A stretch of 64,000 nucleotides of DNA from Aplysia californica (Eukaryota; Mollusca; Gastropoda; Aplysiida; Aplysiidae): contig NW_004797324.1 of NCBI RefSeq assembly GCF_000002075.1, forward strand, positions 1,596,794-1,660,793. Direction: 5' to 3'. Shown in pieces: positions 1-12,300 of the stretch. A model generated the notes under the pieces. That model was not told the origin of the DNA. It did not search any database and saw nothing but the letters and a program-made list of their open reading frames with translations. The translations under genes and the position numbers were made by a program. Every line of letters starts with the position of its first letter. Position 1 is the stretch's first letter.

Positions 1-39
<39 letters not shown>

Positions 40-1081
40 TCTTTTTCTCTCTGTATCTGTCTTTTTTCATTCAGAAATACACTCCCTCTCCCTCCCTCCC
101 CACAAACAGAGATCTAGAAAATTTAGAATAGATCTAGATCTAGATCAAGTCACAAGTTTACGAGTCTCAATCCCAATCCACCTTTGCTAGACCAAGCACG
201 CTGGTGAAACGAACCGCCGAACGCCTTGACTTTTGGGAACACTGAACGGCCTTGACTTTGAAAATACGTGCCCCTAACAATCCAGTGTTATGCGGGTGTA
301 CGCGTGCCTAACAACTTCCTTGCAATAATTAGTCTGGTTTTCAGACCAACCTTTGTTCTAAAGCCTTGACTCCTTTTTTTTTTTTTAGCTTGTGCCCGGC
401 GAGATTTCAGTGGTCCGAAGACAAACATGTCTAGAGACAGCAAGTACGTGAACAGTGGGACAAGAAGAACAAAAGACAATAAATAAATGATGCCGTTCCT
501 TTTGAAAAAATTCCAATACTCTGAAGTTCATGTGTAGTCGTGAATTGTCTAGAGCAGCCAGAGTTGGACCCTCTTTTGTAGACTTTGTAAATTCTTTGAA
601 GTTGAAGTGTTTAAGGAATGTAAAGAGGAAGTTCTCCACCTCTACCTGTGAGGGCACCTCGAGAAACCTGGTGGTGCTACATTCAGGACGTGTTTTCGAA
701 ATTTGACTGTGGTGAAAACAGCATTTCACTAGATCTAAATGTTGCAATGATTGCGGATGGTTCAGTTCGAGTCGTTACTCTCTAGATTCATTCATTTTCC
801 ACATCTGCACCGCATCTATCTTTGTCCAGTCAAGGACTTCCCCCAACTTTTAGTAGAACGCATTGCCGATCGCCTCACCGAGTGCTGACGCTGTGCCGTG
901 TGGAGTGCGGGTTGAAAATTATCACTTATTTTGTAGTAGGCTAAGGAAACACTTTAGGATGATTTGAGAACCTACTAAGACTTGATGCCTGCCCTCTTAC
1001 ACGTTGTTGTTCTCCGTCACAATAATGTGTTCTGGTTCTCGTTTCGACACTTTTCTGGACACACGTACACCTTGACATATT

Positions 1082-1141
<60 letters not shown>

Positions 1142-1155
1142 GATATTCTTCTTGA
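1..1155. other. Intergenic, microsatellites only
   Basis: (CA)n at 2-38 and (TG)n at 1085-1140. Apart from an AGATCTAGATCTAGATC run near 130, I see no gene or element in between. Confidence 0.6.
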
Positions 1156-1162
1156 TCGGAAG

Positions 1163-1665
1163 CAAAGATAGTAAATAACAAGATGGGCCACTCAGCCAAA
1201 AAAGTGTCCGCAGGAAGTATGCTCTTTGCTTTAGATGGCGCTGCAGTCTGTTTTGAAGCTCTCTTTCGTTTTTCCAGAAGAAGAATAGGAATAGCACCTC
1301 CTTGCGTGCGCAGATCGACTGCTGTTCATCAGCAGTTCGGGTTCGTTCAGTACGGAGTTTTAGTTTTTTAAAATTTTAATGACATCTCGCCTTTCATTCT
1401 AAAGTCAAATTAAACGAGGAAAACAATCACCCTTTCCTCCGGAAGAGTTGTTTTTTTTTTTTGTCAGCGTAACCATTTTAAAAAAGCGTTCTTCCGAAAT
1501 TCATTCAAAAACTTGCTAGTTTCACTTTGATTTTTTAAAACTCAAGTAGGATAACTCTGTTCGCTAAAGATGCGCTTTTGCGAAGAGGGCGCCAACGAAT
1601 TTTGAGGACACTTTTTTAATTGGCTCAAAGAGAGAAGTGGCCCATCTTGTTATGTATTATCTTTG
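1163..1665. mobile_element. hAT-like MITE, family A copy 1
   Basis: 503 bp with imperfect terminal inverted repeats of at least 26 bp (CAAAGATAGTAAATAACAAG at the left). It is flanked by a 7 bp direct repeat TCGGAAG (1156-1162 and 1666-1672). Near-identical to the elements at 2575 and 3160. It has no transposase and its short open frame is simply repeat sequence. The hAT assignment rests on CA...TG ends and the 7-8 bp duplications. Confidence 0.78.
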
Positions 1666-2189
1666 TCGGAAGTTAGTGGTGGGCCAAGAATCGATTCCAG
1701 AACCGATTCCTGCGATTATTGCTTCTGAGAAAAATAACCGATCCCTTTTTCGTAAACTAACGATTCTCAATTATTCTATTTTTATCTTATTTTTTCTTCA
1801 AAGAATGTATTTTTGAAAAAAAAATGTTGGTGCTTTGCTATGTTCTGAAATCGAGGTTATCCTGAATCTTGAAGACTTAAGAAAAGAAAGAGTAGTCGGG
1901 ATGCAAAGTCATTGTCAAAGATTATATCGATCTAGTATACAGTGTCAAAACTTATTCGTTGCTTTCGCCTTTGTCTCATTCATCTGTTGTTGTTTTTAAA
2001 TCATAATAATATTTCCTTTTCTTTCAATTCAAAATCTAAATCTGTAACGTCTGCCCACGAGGCTCTATAATATAGACTCTCATTTCTCGGTGTAGGTCAG
2101 TGTTGGTCTCTGACTTCATACTGTAGAGATTGGGTGGGGTAGTGCCTGGGGTAGCGCTCTGCCACCCCAAGTAATCAAAGGGATCCGAC

Positions 2190-2490
2190 GAACCGTTACT
2201 CGCCGGATATAATTGCTGGGGTCGGACAACTCGTTACTCGCCGGAAGTAGTCATGGGTGTCGCTACTCGGCGGAAGTAATTGCAGGGATCGAACTAATCG
2301 TTACTCGCCGGAAGGAGTCATAGGTATCGCAACTCGGCGGAAATAATTGCTGGGGTCGGAGTAATTGCTACTACTTGCTTGCCGGAAATAATTGCAGGTG
2401 TCGGACTAGCTGGGAGTAATTGCAAGGGTCGGACTAATTGCTACTCGCCGGAGGTCATTGCAGGGGTCGGGCTAACTGCTAGCCGCTGCT
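2190..2490. repeat. Degenerate minisatellite, about 40 bp motif
   Basis: Repeated variants of TAATTGC-GGGGTCGGAC-AAT-GTTACTCGCCGG alternating with TAGTCAT-GGTGTCGCTACTCGGCGG. At least six diverged units, ending ~75 bp before MITE copy 2. Confidence 0.65.
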
Positions 2491-2574
2491 TATACAATCA
2501 TAATACATGTACTGGGTACGGGTCAAAACCACTTGAAGAAATCATAGAGCCACTGGAAGAAATCACATCACTGG

Positions 2575-3069
2575 CAATGATAGTACATAACAAGATGGGC
2601 CACTCAGCCAAAAAAGTGTCCGCAGGAAGTATGCTCTTTGCTTCAGATGGCGCTGCAGTCTGTTTTGAAGCTCTCTTTCGTTTTTCCAGAAGAAGAATAG
2701 GAATAGCACCTCCTTGCGTGCGCAGATCGACTGCTGTTCATCAGCAGTTCGGGTACGTTCAGTGCGGAGTTTTAGTTTTATTTAATTTTAATGACCTCTC
2801 GCCTTTCATTCTAAAGTCAAATTAAACAAAGAAAACCATCACCCTTTCCTCCGGAAGAGGTTTTTTGTCAGCGTAACCATTTTAAAGCAGCGTTCTTCCG
2901 AAATTTATCCCCAAACTTGCTAGTTTCACTTTGATTTTTAAAAACTCAGGTAGGGTAACTCTGTTCGCAAAGAGTGCGCTTTTGTGAAGAGGGCGCCACC
3001 AAATTTGGAGGACACTTTTTTAATTGGCTCAAAGAGAGAAGTGGCCCATCTTGTTATGTACTATCATTG
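2575..3069. mobile_element. hAT-like MITE, family A copy 2
   Basis: 495 bp, same orientation as copy 1. Perfect 8 bp target duplication ATCACTGG (2567-2574 and 3070-3077), the best evidence for the element boundaries and for hAT-type insertion. Confidence 0.82.
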
Positions 3070-3159
3070 ATCACTGGCTATAAAGAAAGTAATTGGGTTC
3101 GGCGCCGATTCCTACGATTCCTAGCCTTTAACTTTAATATTCGGGAATCTACGGTTACC

Positions 3160-3662
3160 CAATGATAGTAAATAACAAGATGGGCCACTCAGCAAAAAAA
3201 GTGTCCGCGGGAAGTATGCTCTTTGCTTCAGATGGCGCTGCAGTCTGTTTTGAAGCTCTCTTTCGTTTTTCCAGAAGAAGAATAGGAATAGCACCTCATT
3301 GCGTGCGCAGTGCGCAGATCGACTGCTGTTCATCAGCAGTTCGGGTACGTTCAGTGCGGAGTTTTAGGTTTTTTAAAAATTTAATGACCTCTCGCTTTTC
3401 ATTCTAAAGTCAAATTAAACAAAGAAAACCATCACCCTTTCCTCCGGAAGAGGTTTTTTGTCAGCGTAACCATTTTAAAAAAGCGTTCTTCCGAAATTTA
3501 TCCCAAAACTTGCTAATTTCACTTTGATTTTTTAAAACTCAAGTAGGGTAACTCTGTTCGCAAAGAGTGCGCTTTTGTGAAGAGGGCGCCACCAAATTTT
3601 GAGGACACTTTTTTAATTGGCTCAAAGAGAGAAGTGGCCCATCTTGTTATGTACTATCTTTG
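3160..3662. mobile_element. hAT-like MITE, family A copy 3
   Basis: 503 bp, same orientation, flanked by 7 bp direct repeats GGTTACC (3153-3159 and 3663-3669). It starts only 83 bp after copy 2. Confidence 0.8.
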
Positions 3663-4046
3663 GGTTACCGAAAAAAAACAGGAATCGCCCACCTCTGTCG
3701 GAAGGCTCGCACTGCAGTTCATGAATCGAAACGAGACAGTACAGTACACAGCATATCGGATATGACAGAACAACGGACTGTGGTGCAGTTTGCGTTAATC
3801 CTAGCAGGGTGAAAATACGATTGCCGTTCGGCAGGAATTGTCAAATATAAAATAGTCACAGAATCATTATACATCTAGATCTAATTGGTTTTATTTTAAT
3901 AGAGTAAAGTTTCACATAAGATGCTTACTGTTCTGTATGACCACATTCAAAATCGATGCTTTTTTTTTTTTCGATGGTGTACGAGAGAATAGATGCCCCT
4001 CCTGAAAAAATATCGTCAAGATTTTGCAAATTGTGTTCATTTCCGG

Positions 4047-4283
4047 TTATAAGTCATCGTCTTCGTCTAAATTTTTGCCTGCCAAGTATCTTTTGTGGAT
4101 TCCAAAGATATTATTGTAAGAATGAATCAGATCAGAACCATACTTTTGAATCCACTCTTTGGTCATGATTGCGGTATGCGGAGTGGGGTTGTCATGCTGC
4201 ACAGTGACCCCTTTGTTCAATTGCTCCGGTCTTTTCCGTCTCTCAGTTTCTGTCAGTTTGTTGAGTGTTTCACAATAGCAGAC
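4047..4283 (-). pseudogene. mariner-type transposase remnant
   Basis: The minus-strand frame reads YCETLNKLTETERRKRPEQL, then VTVQHDNPTPHTA and KRYLAGKNLDEDDDL, closing with a stop at 4047. This matches the C-terminal half of mariner transposases, whose HDNARPHTA contains the second catalytic Asp. The segment expected to carry PYSPDLAPSD (third catalytic Asp) is degenerate (YGSDLIHSYNNIF), so the copy is inactive. No N-terminal half or TIRs were found nearby. Confidence 0.8.
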
Positions 4284-4567
4284 AAAGGGGGCTCTCGTTG
4301 TCTAGATGTACAGTTATCGCCCCTCATTCAATAGGTCCCGGGTTTGAAACCTGACAGCGTCGAAAAGTTTTCATATCTAAAATTGTTTCATTTCTCCTCT
4401 TTTTGTGCTCTCTAACTGTAACCATGTTCTGTCGTCTGCATGCTTTCATCTCCACTTTTTTTTTTTTTTTTTTTGGGTGCCCCTTCCTAATGGATTGGGG
4501 GACTCTACCTTTTAAAAGGTGAGAAAAAAAAGGGGGGGGGGGGGAGAGGGGGCTAAGACTATCTAGA

Positions 4568-4644
4568 CTTATGCGCGACGCGACGTAACATCGCGCGCGA
4601 CAGTCGGTCGCGACCGCGTGACGTAACGTCGCGTCGCGCATAAG
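4568..4644. repeat. 77 bp CpG-rich palindrome
   Basis: Two arms of CTTATGCGCGACGCGACGT face each other (4568-4586 and 4626-4644), and pairing continues imperfectly inward through TCGCG/CGCGA sequence. Stands out as an extreme CpG-rich island in AT-rich surroundings. Confidence 0.85.
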
Positions 4645-4923
4645 GAGACAAGCTCTAACTCCTAATAATCTTGTGGCTGCTGCGAGCGCTCGTTTTCTTT
4701 TTTCTTCGACTATTTTTGCTCAGTCTTAAATCTGAAGATCCGGTCATGGTAATAAATGATTTCCTGGCTACGAAAAGCTAGCCCAGACAAAGACAGCCAG
4801 AATTTAAAACAATTAATTGCTAATACATAATTTTTAGTATTACTAACTCTGCTTCTTTACCTCCTTTCTATGTATTCACATTTTTAATTTTTTTTATTTT
4901 ATTTTTTATTTTTTTGTGTGTGG

Positions 4924-5437
4924 TAAGTGTTTTACGGCGCTTGCAACTGCATAAGGTCATATGGGCGCGCGGGACACATTGAACATTTTCAGAGGGTAAA
5001 AAATTTTGAATTTTGCCCGGGTGGCGGCCGAAGCCTATCGATTTTGGACCTCCAAGGGATCTTTCACGTGCATAACTTGCATACGGGACCTCCAAGATTT
5101 TTCGCCCTTGTCCGAGAAGATGTGTAGATCTTTGCTACAATAAGATCAGGGATGTGGCTGACAGACAGCAGTAAGAAGGAGCCAAGGAGTAGTAGGGCCT
5201 TGTAGAAAGGTTGCAAAAAGAGTCTGAAGCCCAGAGGAGGGGGCAAAGGAGGTGAAGGGGTGGGGGCAGAAAGTGGAGACGAAAGCAAAGGATAGAGTAT
5301 TGTTAGAAAGCAGGAAAGGATGTGAAAGGAGAACATTTTAGAGAAGAAAATTTTCCCTCTAAAATTTACCGTCGCTATTCGGATTCGAACCCCGGACCTA
5401 TTGAAGGAGAGGTGAACACCTTAACCTCTTGGCAAGG
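4924..5437 (-). mobile_element. tRNA-headed long SINE, family L copy 1
   Basis: On the minus strand a tRNA-like head (A-box-like GCCAAGAGGTTAAGG, B-box GGTTCGAATCC at about 5380-5391) leads a ~430 bp body. It ends in a tail CATATGACCTTATGCAGTTG-CAAGCGCCGTAAAA. The same arrangement occurs at 24876-25374, and the tail is shared with the short SINE family S. Confidence 0.78.
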
Positions 5438-5910
5438 AGAGCTCCCATTCACATCTTTAGTTAAAATTTACTGTTGAAAAATCTTGAGACCTTTCTTCCC
5501 TCCGTGCGTTTAGACGTTACAATTGCGTTTTGTCCAAAGTGGGAATAAGATTATTTCAGGAGATAAATGTTATTTTCGCGGTTATGTCGGTGGTTAAATA
5601 TATATGCAATGATATCGATTCCGGATTTGTTTTCTTTCATAACACAGTGATGCCACGTGGAATAAGGAACTTCGTTAATTCTGTTGCTATTGTGGGAAAA
5701 GTTTTTCATGTGTAGCTTCATTTCTATTCTTGGTCTCACTTTGATTACTAACCCCCCCCCCCCCCCCCCCCCGAAGATAGATCTAGTTTTTAAAAATAAA
5801 AAAAAAAGAAGATAAAGATGAGGAGGAACAAATTACTGGAAAGGAGAGTAGAAATAACTCAAAAAAATAAAAGTGATGAAACTGGTAAATTATTAGTTGC
5901 AGTGTATGTC

Positions 5911-6017
5911 AACGTGATCCCCGACTATAACAAAGTAAGGCTATAACTATGCCAGGGCCGTTATAACCGGGGGCCACTATAGCAGAATCGGAATCCTATT
6001 GAAGACGGGATCACGTT
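5911..6017. repeat. Small inverted-repeat unit
   Basis: AACGTGATCCCCG at the left is mirrored by CGGGATCACGTT at the right, 107 bp apart. Internal TATAAC motifs resemble a short pogo-type MITE, but no target duplication is clear. Confidence 0.35.
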
Positions 6018-6487
6018 TAAAAACATAGGCCTACATTGTTACTTCTAACAATTAACGAAAGAAAATGTTTTAAATTACCCACGAACATACTAGATAACCT
6101 ACTACTACATGTACTGATTTACCAGTTAGTTACTGCTCCTTTTGTTTCCCAGCGATTTGTTGTTTTCTCTTCATCATACTTTATCCACCTTCTTTTTTCC
6201 AGAACACTTTATTCTTAGTCTAATTGGGGATGACCAGACATAATTTGAGATGCATGTCGTGTATCAAAGATAATCTCATTTATATGAAGCCCATATAATA
6301 TGCTCTAGAGTCTATAGCGCGTTCTGGTGCGCTTTGCAACTATCTGTCATTGAATAACCTCATTCAAAGAGTGTACGATCTTTGCCACAGTTAGAAAAAA
6401 GAAAGGAGGATATTACTATTAGTAATATCTAGCGCCCAGTGCCTGCTTTTTCAAACAATCACGTCATTATTCCTGTTACAAATTATA

Positions 6488-7242
6488 CAGTGGAACTCGG
6501 ATTCAACGAGAGAGAAGGATTTCCCGTTTGTTTTTTTTCTTCTTTAAAATCAATTTTTAAAATAACCCGATTCAACGAGCACTTAAATCAGCAAGCTCGG
6601 ATTCACCGAGGTCGCTTCCAGGGGTCTTCCCAGTCCCACAACGAACTTTATCTATTCCCGGAAACCATCCATTGCACATGCATCGTGAGCCATTATTCAC
6701 TTAGTCGATTGCATGTGACCAATCAGAGGCCTTCTTTTATACCAATACACGTGTTGTTGGAACGTGTGTGTCGGGGTCGGATGTGCTGTCTGCACTCTGC
6801 TCAAGTGTGGACAATGTGTGCGTGTCGGGGGACACAAACGGGTCAGTCTCCCCCCCCCCCCCCCCCCCCCCGCAACTGATCGTTATTACAATGATAAGCT
6901 AGTCTTGACGTAGATCTACGTAATGAATTGTGCGCTGATCTGTGGAATCTACAGTTGCCGTGCGCTAGGCAAGGCTCTACACAGAAACACAACTTTTTGG
7001 CAAGCAATCGAGATGACACAGGCGTGCATTTGAACGAATCAGTCTTTTTTTTTTTGCGCAGCTCATAATTATTAATAATGCTGGCATATCAGGCACCACT
7101 TGTTACGGTACTTCTCTTTACACATTACTTGCTCAGTGCCAGTAAATAACTACACAAAACCTCATAATTACTATCACGAGCACTCGGATTCAACGAGATT
7201 TTAGGTGAGGCCCAGCGATCTCGTTGAATCCGAGTTCCACTG
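6488..7242 (+). mobile_element. pogo/Tigger-like MITE, family P1 copy 1
   Basis: 755 bp with TIRs CAGTGGAACTCGGATTCAAC/GTTGAATCCGAGTTCCACTG and flanking TA dinucleotides (6486-6487, 7243-7244). Such CAGT-GAAC ends are typical of pogo/Tigger elements. No transposase. An inverted copy is at 58050-58846 and an internal fragment at 46590-46918. Confidence 0.85.
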
Positions 7243-7244
7243 TA

Positions 7245-7769
7245 CCACCCAAAGGGGAGACGACGATGTGAAGCAAGACCAAGGCCACATTATTTAAGTT
7301 TGGCTTTGCATCAATACCAAAGTGCATTCAAATCCCCCCCCCTCCCCCCGTTCCTCCCTAGCACTCAAGGGATGACCCATCGTAAATTGAGTAGATTACA
7401 CTATCGACTCTTGTGATCTATTGTGGATCACACAGGTACTAGGTGCAATTCGCCTAGCTGGATGTTTTTTTGCTTTTTTTTTTTGGGGGGGGGGGGGTGG
7501 GGGTTAGCCTCTTATCCGTCTGTTTTCAAAGGGATTTTGTCAATGGTTGGACCACTGTTATAGCCAAGCATATCCATCCCGAATGCCTGCTATAAAAATT
7601 TTTTTTTTTTTTACTATACAACATTATAAGAGACTGGACACAGGGATTTATTATAAGCCTGCTAAAGCCAGAACCCTGTTATAACCGAGGCTGTTATAAG
7701 TGGGGTCCCTTATAAATGTTTAATTGATGGGAAGAACAAAAAATTTCAACAAATGCAAACACGTAAAAC
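7245..7769. other. Intergenic, homopolymer-rich, no gene seen
   Basis: Poly-C, poly-G and poly-T runs and several TTATAACC-type motifs (7548-7715) that look like a decayed MITE. Nothing coding was recognised. Confidence 0.5.
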
Positions 7770-9133
7770 TTGCAAAGCCTTTTTTTTCATTTTATTTCCT
7801 CTTTAAAATACATAATGAAACAAAGGCAACAATTCTGTCAATAAAATCACCATGGTAACACAAAAAACATGTCAATGATACATTTGCATATGATATGCAT
7901 AATATTTACAAAGTTTTACAATTTGTAAAAAAAACATTCCTCCAGGTATGTAAGGGTGTAGTGCCTTTTAAATTACATAACACAAACAGAAGTACCTGAA
8001 CTCCTGCAACATTGGGGTCATTCGTTACAAATGATTTCATCAAAGCATTGCAGAAGTATATTGGCAACAACAACAAAATATCTAAAAACCTGTTACTGTC
8101 AGTATTTTTGTTTGCTTTTTTTTTTCTATTAAAGAAACTACAATGCACTGAGAATCAAGATAAAACAACAGTAGTAAAGCTGACTTCTTCATCTCCGTTT
8201 TTGTTCCAATGTTTATATCTTGAAGGGGGTGGGGACAACACTGATTTCTTCTACATCTGATCAATTCTCAGATGACAATACATTCTAGCATGCACATAGC
8301 GAACACACGTATGACATAAAATACATATATAGCAAACAGACTTTTAGATCCTGAACTATTTTTTTTCCTGGCAAATAATTATTCTTATATTGTCTGAAAA
8401 TCGTACATGATTAAAAGATTTTAGCACCCCTGGCTTTTGCTAAGTGTGTGCTGGACTGTATAAGCAAAATACTACAAACGCATCAACAATGCATTTCATC
8501 ATTCTTAATTGTAGTTAAGGTTCACTTTATCCTTCCATACTCCGCATACTCAAACGCACAAGTGGGGAAACTGACAACTCCATCAAGGCATACAAGAATA
8601 CATCCCCATACTAAACCATACTTGCACTAAAAACTGAAGCACACGTGTTGACCCGTGAGACTACAAAACGTACAAATAGTTGAAGTTATCCATCCAGTGT
8701 ACGCATAAAGTCCTTTTGAAATACCAGTAGGTACAATCTAAACACCATTCTCTGGAATGCCACAAGGGTTTTGTGAAAAAAAGACCTTTGAAGCCGAGTA
8801 CACTCTTCTTCAATCCTCTCACACCAAGCACAGCATATGCCTCAGTGGGCAGTGGTGGTGCTAATCTAGCCGTCGACCTAGAGGGCTCTCAGACTTAAGA
8901 TTCCTATAAGTAGTGTTGGGGGAGGGGGTGGGGGGTTGAGAGACTAAAAGGGTTAAGTGTCCTTAAACTGCTCTGGTCTTTGAAAAAGACACAAGATAAA
9001 ACAAATTTGGAAGAAAAAAAAAGAGCCAATCTGAAGATTGCTGACCTCTGAGACAGGCAAAATGCCCATCACAACAACGATCTCGCCTACTACATCAGTG
9101 ATCTTGTAAACTACAGAAACCCCTATCTCAGTA
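7770..9133 (-). other. NFRKB: Probable NFRKB 3' UTR and polyadenylation region
   Basis: About 1.35 kb downstream of the stop with no recognisable repeat from about 7.8 to 9.1 kb, unlike the sequence beyond it. A minus-strand AATAAA lies at 7791-7796 and is followed on that strand by T/G-rich sequence. The end point is an inference; other A-rich signals exist. Confidence 0.45.
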
Positions 9134-9363
9134 TCAGCTGTCTCTAGATCCGTCCGGCTTCACTCCCTCAGAGACAACGGCGGCGACCTCCACCTTGCTA
9201 CCTTGCACTGACCCTGAGGCCGTGGACCCAGGGTTGATGACCCCCGATGGGACAGCCAGACTGACCATGGGCAGCGAGGGCAGACTGTGGGTGGCCAAGC
9301 CGGGGGAGGTGCCCAGTAGCTTGCCCATCGTCTGTATCACGTTGACGCCGCTCACCGCAGTAC
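9134..9363 (-). CDS. NFRKB: NFRKB terminal coding exon 27
   Basis: Residues 1409-1484, TAVSGVNVIQTMGKLLG to PDGSRDS and a TGA stop at 9134-9136. The acceptor follows a CA/TG-rich tract. The 3.8 kb intron before it is the most transposon-loaded in the coding half of the gene. Confidence 0.9.
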
Positions 9364-12300
9364 CTGCACACACACACATACACAGAAAGGAAAATTTGAG
9401 CAGGTTGTACAGTATACAGTATAACATGAGGGGGGGGGGGGGAGGAGGAGGAGGAGTTACCCAATCAAAATAAACACAATGTGGTTCGTAAGAGGAGAAG
9501 CGAATTTTCAGACATATCTTCGTATATGAACCCTGAGGTAAAGCTTTTTTGCTTGGAGGTATAACAGGCAAACACATTTAACCCATTCAGTACCATAACA
9601 GGTGTTCCCCCCCCCCCCCCCCTCTTCCAGAAGAAAATGTAACTCCTGCCAGTGACATATTTACTGGTCCTCAAGATTCTGAAGGAATAGCTCACTGGAA
9701 ACTGGGCCTTTTTCGGGTCTATGCGCGCCGAAGACTGGCATTTTTGGGGTATTTCAATATTTCAAACAACACCCTTCCCAAAGACATACAACCACCCTTA
9801 GTAAACACATAACAGATCTAAACATGCCCAAAAGGACACAAAAAACAGAAAGGCAATATCTTTTATAGTTTTTAAAGAAATAATTTTTGAAAATTTGCTA
9901 AAATTTGTTGCTTGCCAAAAATTTTTTTGACGTAGTCTTGTGTAAAAAAAACAACAACAACCCCCCCCCCAAAAAAAAAAAATTAACCTTGTGTGTGTCT
10001 TTTACTGCGTTTTGTATTTCAAAAGGAATAACAAGTCAAAACTCATGAACAGGCAGGTCATCATGGTAATCCTTATGTATAAGCTATCTAATCCACTTCA
10101 GTGTGAAAAAAAAACAGGGCTCCAGTCAAAGTGGAATTTTGCATTTCAAAGCCTGGTCTAGATGAAAAACATTATCTATCAGAATCAGTCCTTTGATGCT
10201 CATTGCTCATTTACATTGAAATCAGGATCCCCATGGTCTAAAATATCATATCAGAATTTTCTAAACTGTCAAAGTCATCAAAAACTTGAAAAATGTTTGG
10301 TTTTTTCGTGTCGCCAAGTGGGTGGTTGGAAGGTGCTCTGGTATGGTGTGCTCCTTCTTTCCCATCAAACAGCTCTCTCCCTGATCTATCCTCCTTCTTT
10401 TTTGTGTTTGTTACTCTCTTGCAAAACTAATCTTCGGCACTTATACGACTTTATTGTGTTGCAAGTGCCGTAAAACTCTTACTAAAACTAAGCGTGCCAC
10501 CATCGTACTGACAAAGTGTTGCGAGAACAGACATGTCAGAGAAATGAAAGTAGGGCCTCAGTGTGACTAACTTTCCTTCCGGGTATATAACTCGAAAAGT
10601 TTCCAGCCAATTCCGGTGAAACCGCAAGAAACGAAACAAAAGTCTGCTGCACGGTAAGAAACGGTTCACGCAGCATTTGCGCGCATACTTTACCCAGGAG
10701 AAAACACGAAACTTGTGCTCGCAGGGGGTGCGTGAACCGCCTCTAGGAAAAATATTAGTGCTTGCAAATGCTGTGTGAAAAGTCTCCAGTGAGTTAAAAG
10801 GTGAGGTCTACGAAAATTCCAAGGAAACATTTTTGCACATTTTGAAATTAAGGTTCTACAGAATAGCTCAAAACCAGTAAATATCTTTAGTTTTAGTAAG
10901 AGTATTATGGCACTTGAAACACAATAAGGTCATGTAAGTGCCGAAGAATAGATGTGTTACAAGAGAGTAACATACACAAAAAAGAACGAGGGGAGATAAG
11001 GAAGACAGATGTTTGATAGGAAAGAAGGAGCCACCCACCAACCACCCACAGTAAATATCTGAGAGGCAGCCAGAAATCTAGAACCTCTGCAAGAACATCA
11101 GTACTATTTCTTAAAACTATTGAGTCAAAAATTAAACCCCACCACCCTAGACTATTTAGAGTTCTTTTACAAACCATTTGAACTCTCATTGGAAGGGTTG
11201 CTTTTGGGTTTTTTTAATATTCAACACCAGTTTTTGTGTACAACAATAACTATCTGGTGGTGAGTCAAGAATTGAACCTGAAGGCTCGTAATGCAAAACT
11301 AACAAAACTCTGCCGTAAAAAGAGTCAACAGTAAAGGAGAGAGGAACAGAGGGGTTGAGATGACAAAGTGGAGAGGAAAGCAAATAACAGATTCGGACTA
11401 GAGAACAAGAAAGGAGGACAACAACAAACATTTTAACTCACTGACTACTAGCCCTTTCACCAGTCACTAGCACTGAGTACAGGCATTTTTGGGGGTATTT
11501 TAAAACATAACCACAACTCTCAGAACTACCCTATTGTAATTATTTTTTGGCACAGTAAATTTACATACAAACTTAATCTAATACAAAAAAAAATAAGTTG
11601 TCTAGGTCTAATACTTTAATTCTTATGATTGTTTCAAAATTGGCATGAATTTGATTTTTCGAAAAATTTCTAGAGACATGACAGATAGTATGAAGTTCAC
11701 AACAACAACAAAAATTAAAGTTCAAAGTGTTCTGTTTTGATTTGCATCCATGTGTGAGTGTTTGGTGAAAATATAAAAGCAGCTCTGTGCGTTTATTCAG
11801 ACCCATACACTGAATTACATGAGACAGATGTAGGGAACGAAGTTGTGATTTTGTCGCACGAACAACAACACCAGTACTAGTGCTAGATCTAGCCCTAAAA
11901 CTACGACTCGGGCCGTGTTTGGGTACATATCCAGGGGCTTAACTATCAGACACATCATATCCTGAGTCACTAGAACTAGCAAAACGAACAGAAGTATCGA
12001 ATACAGCGAAATTATTTGATTCTTGTTCATGCGACCGTTACTTCGACGCGACTGTCGGATTACTATCAGCTGTATAGAAAAAACATAGCGCGAGTTCTGG
12101 TCAGGTCAACCCCAGATGAGGTGACACCACAAAACTTCCACCAAACTCAGCACGAAATGAAGCAAGTGGCAAAACTAGCACTGGAGTCCGTTCCCGTACA
12201 TGTGACGGGAGCACAAGATACAGAACAAAATCGCAAAGTCCATCCTCGTCGGGGGTACAGGATCCGTACCTGGGAACCGGCTGCCCGCCCCGTACCTGTG

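Noticed and set aside
1183-1371. Repeated open frame MGHSAKKVSAGSMLF in each family A MITE
   Set aside because: It is carried by non-autonomous repeat copies, matches no family I know, and its length and ending vary between copies.
5380-5437. Possible tRNA genes at the heads of family L and T SINEs
   Set aside because: The A-box/B-box pairs are embedded in SINE bodies, and the acceptor stems are not convincingly formed.
7548-7715. TTATAACC-rich segment as a pogo-type MITE
   Set aside because: The motifs are present, but no pair of inverted ends or TA duplication could be defined.
9198-9464. Alternative frames over NFRKB exon 27 and its upstream intron
   Set aside because: Shadows of the true exon frame extended through poly-G/poly-C intron sequence.
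11180-11300. tRNA-like B-box GGTTCAATTC on the minus strand near 11265
   Set aside because: A single degenerate box without a convincing A-box or repeat partner in the window.
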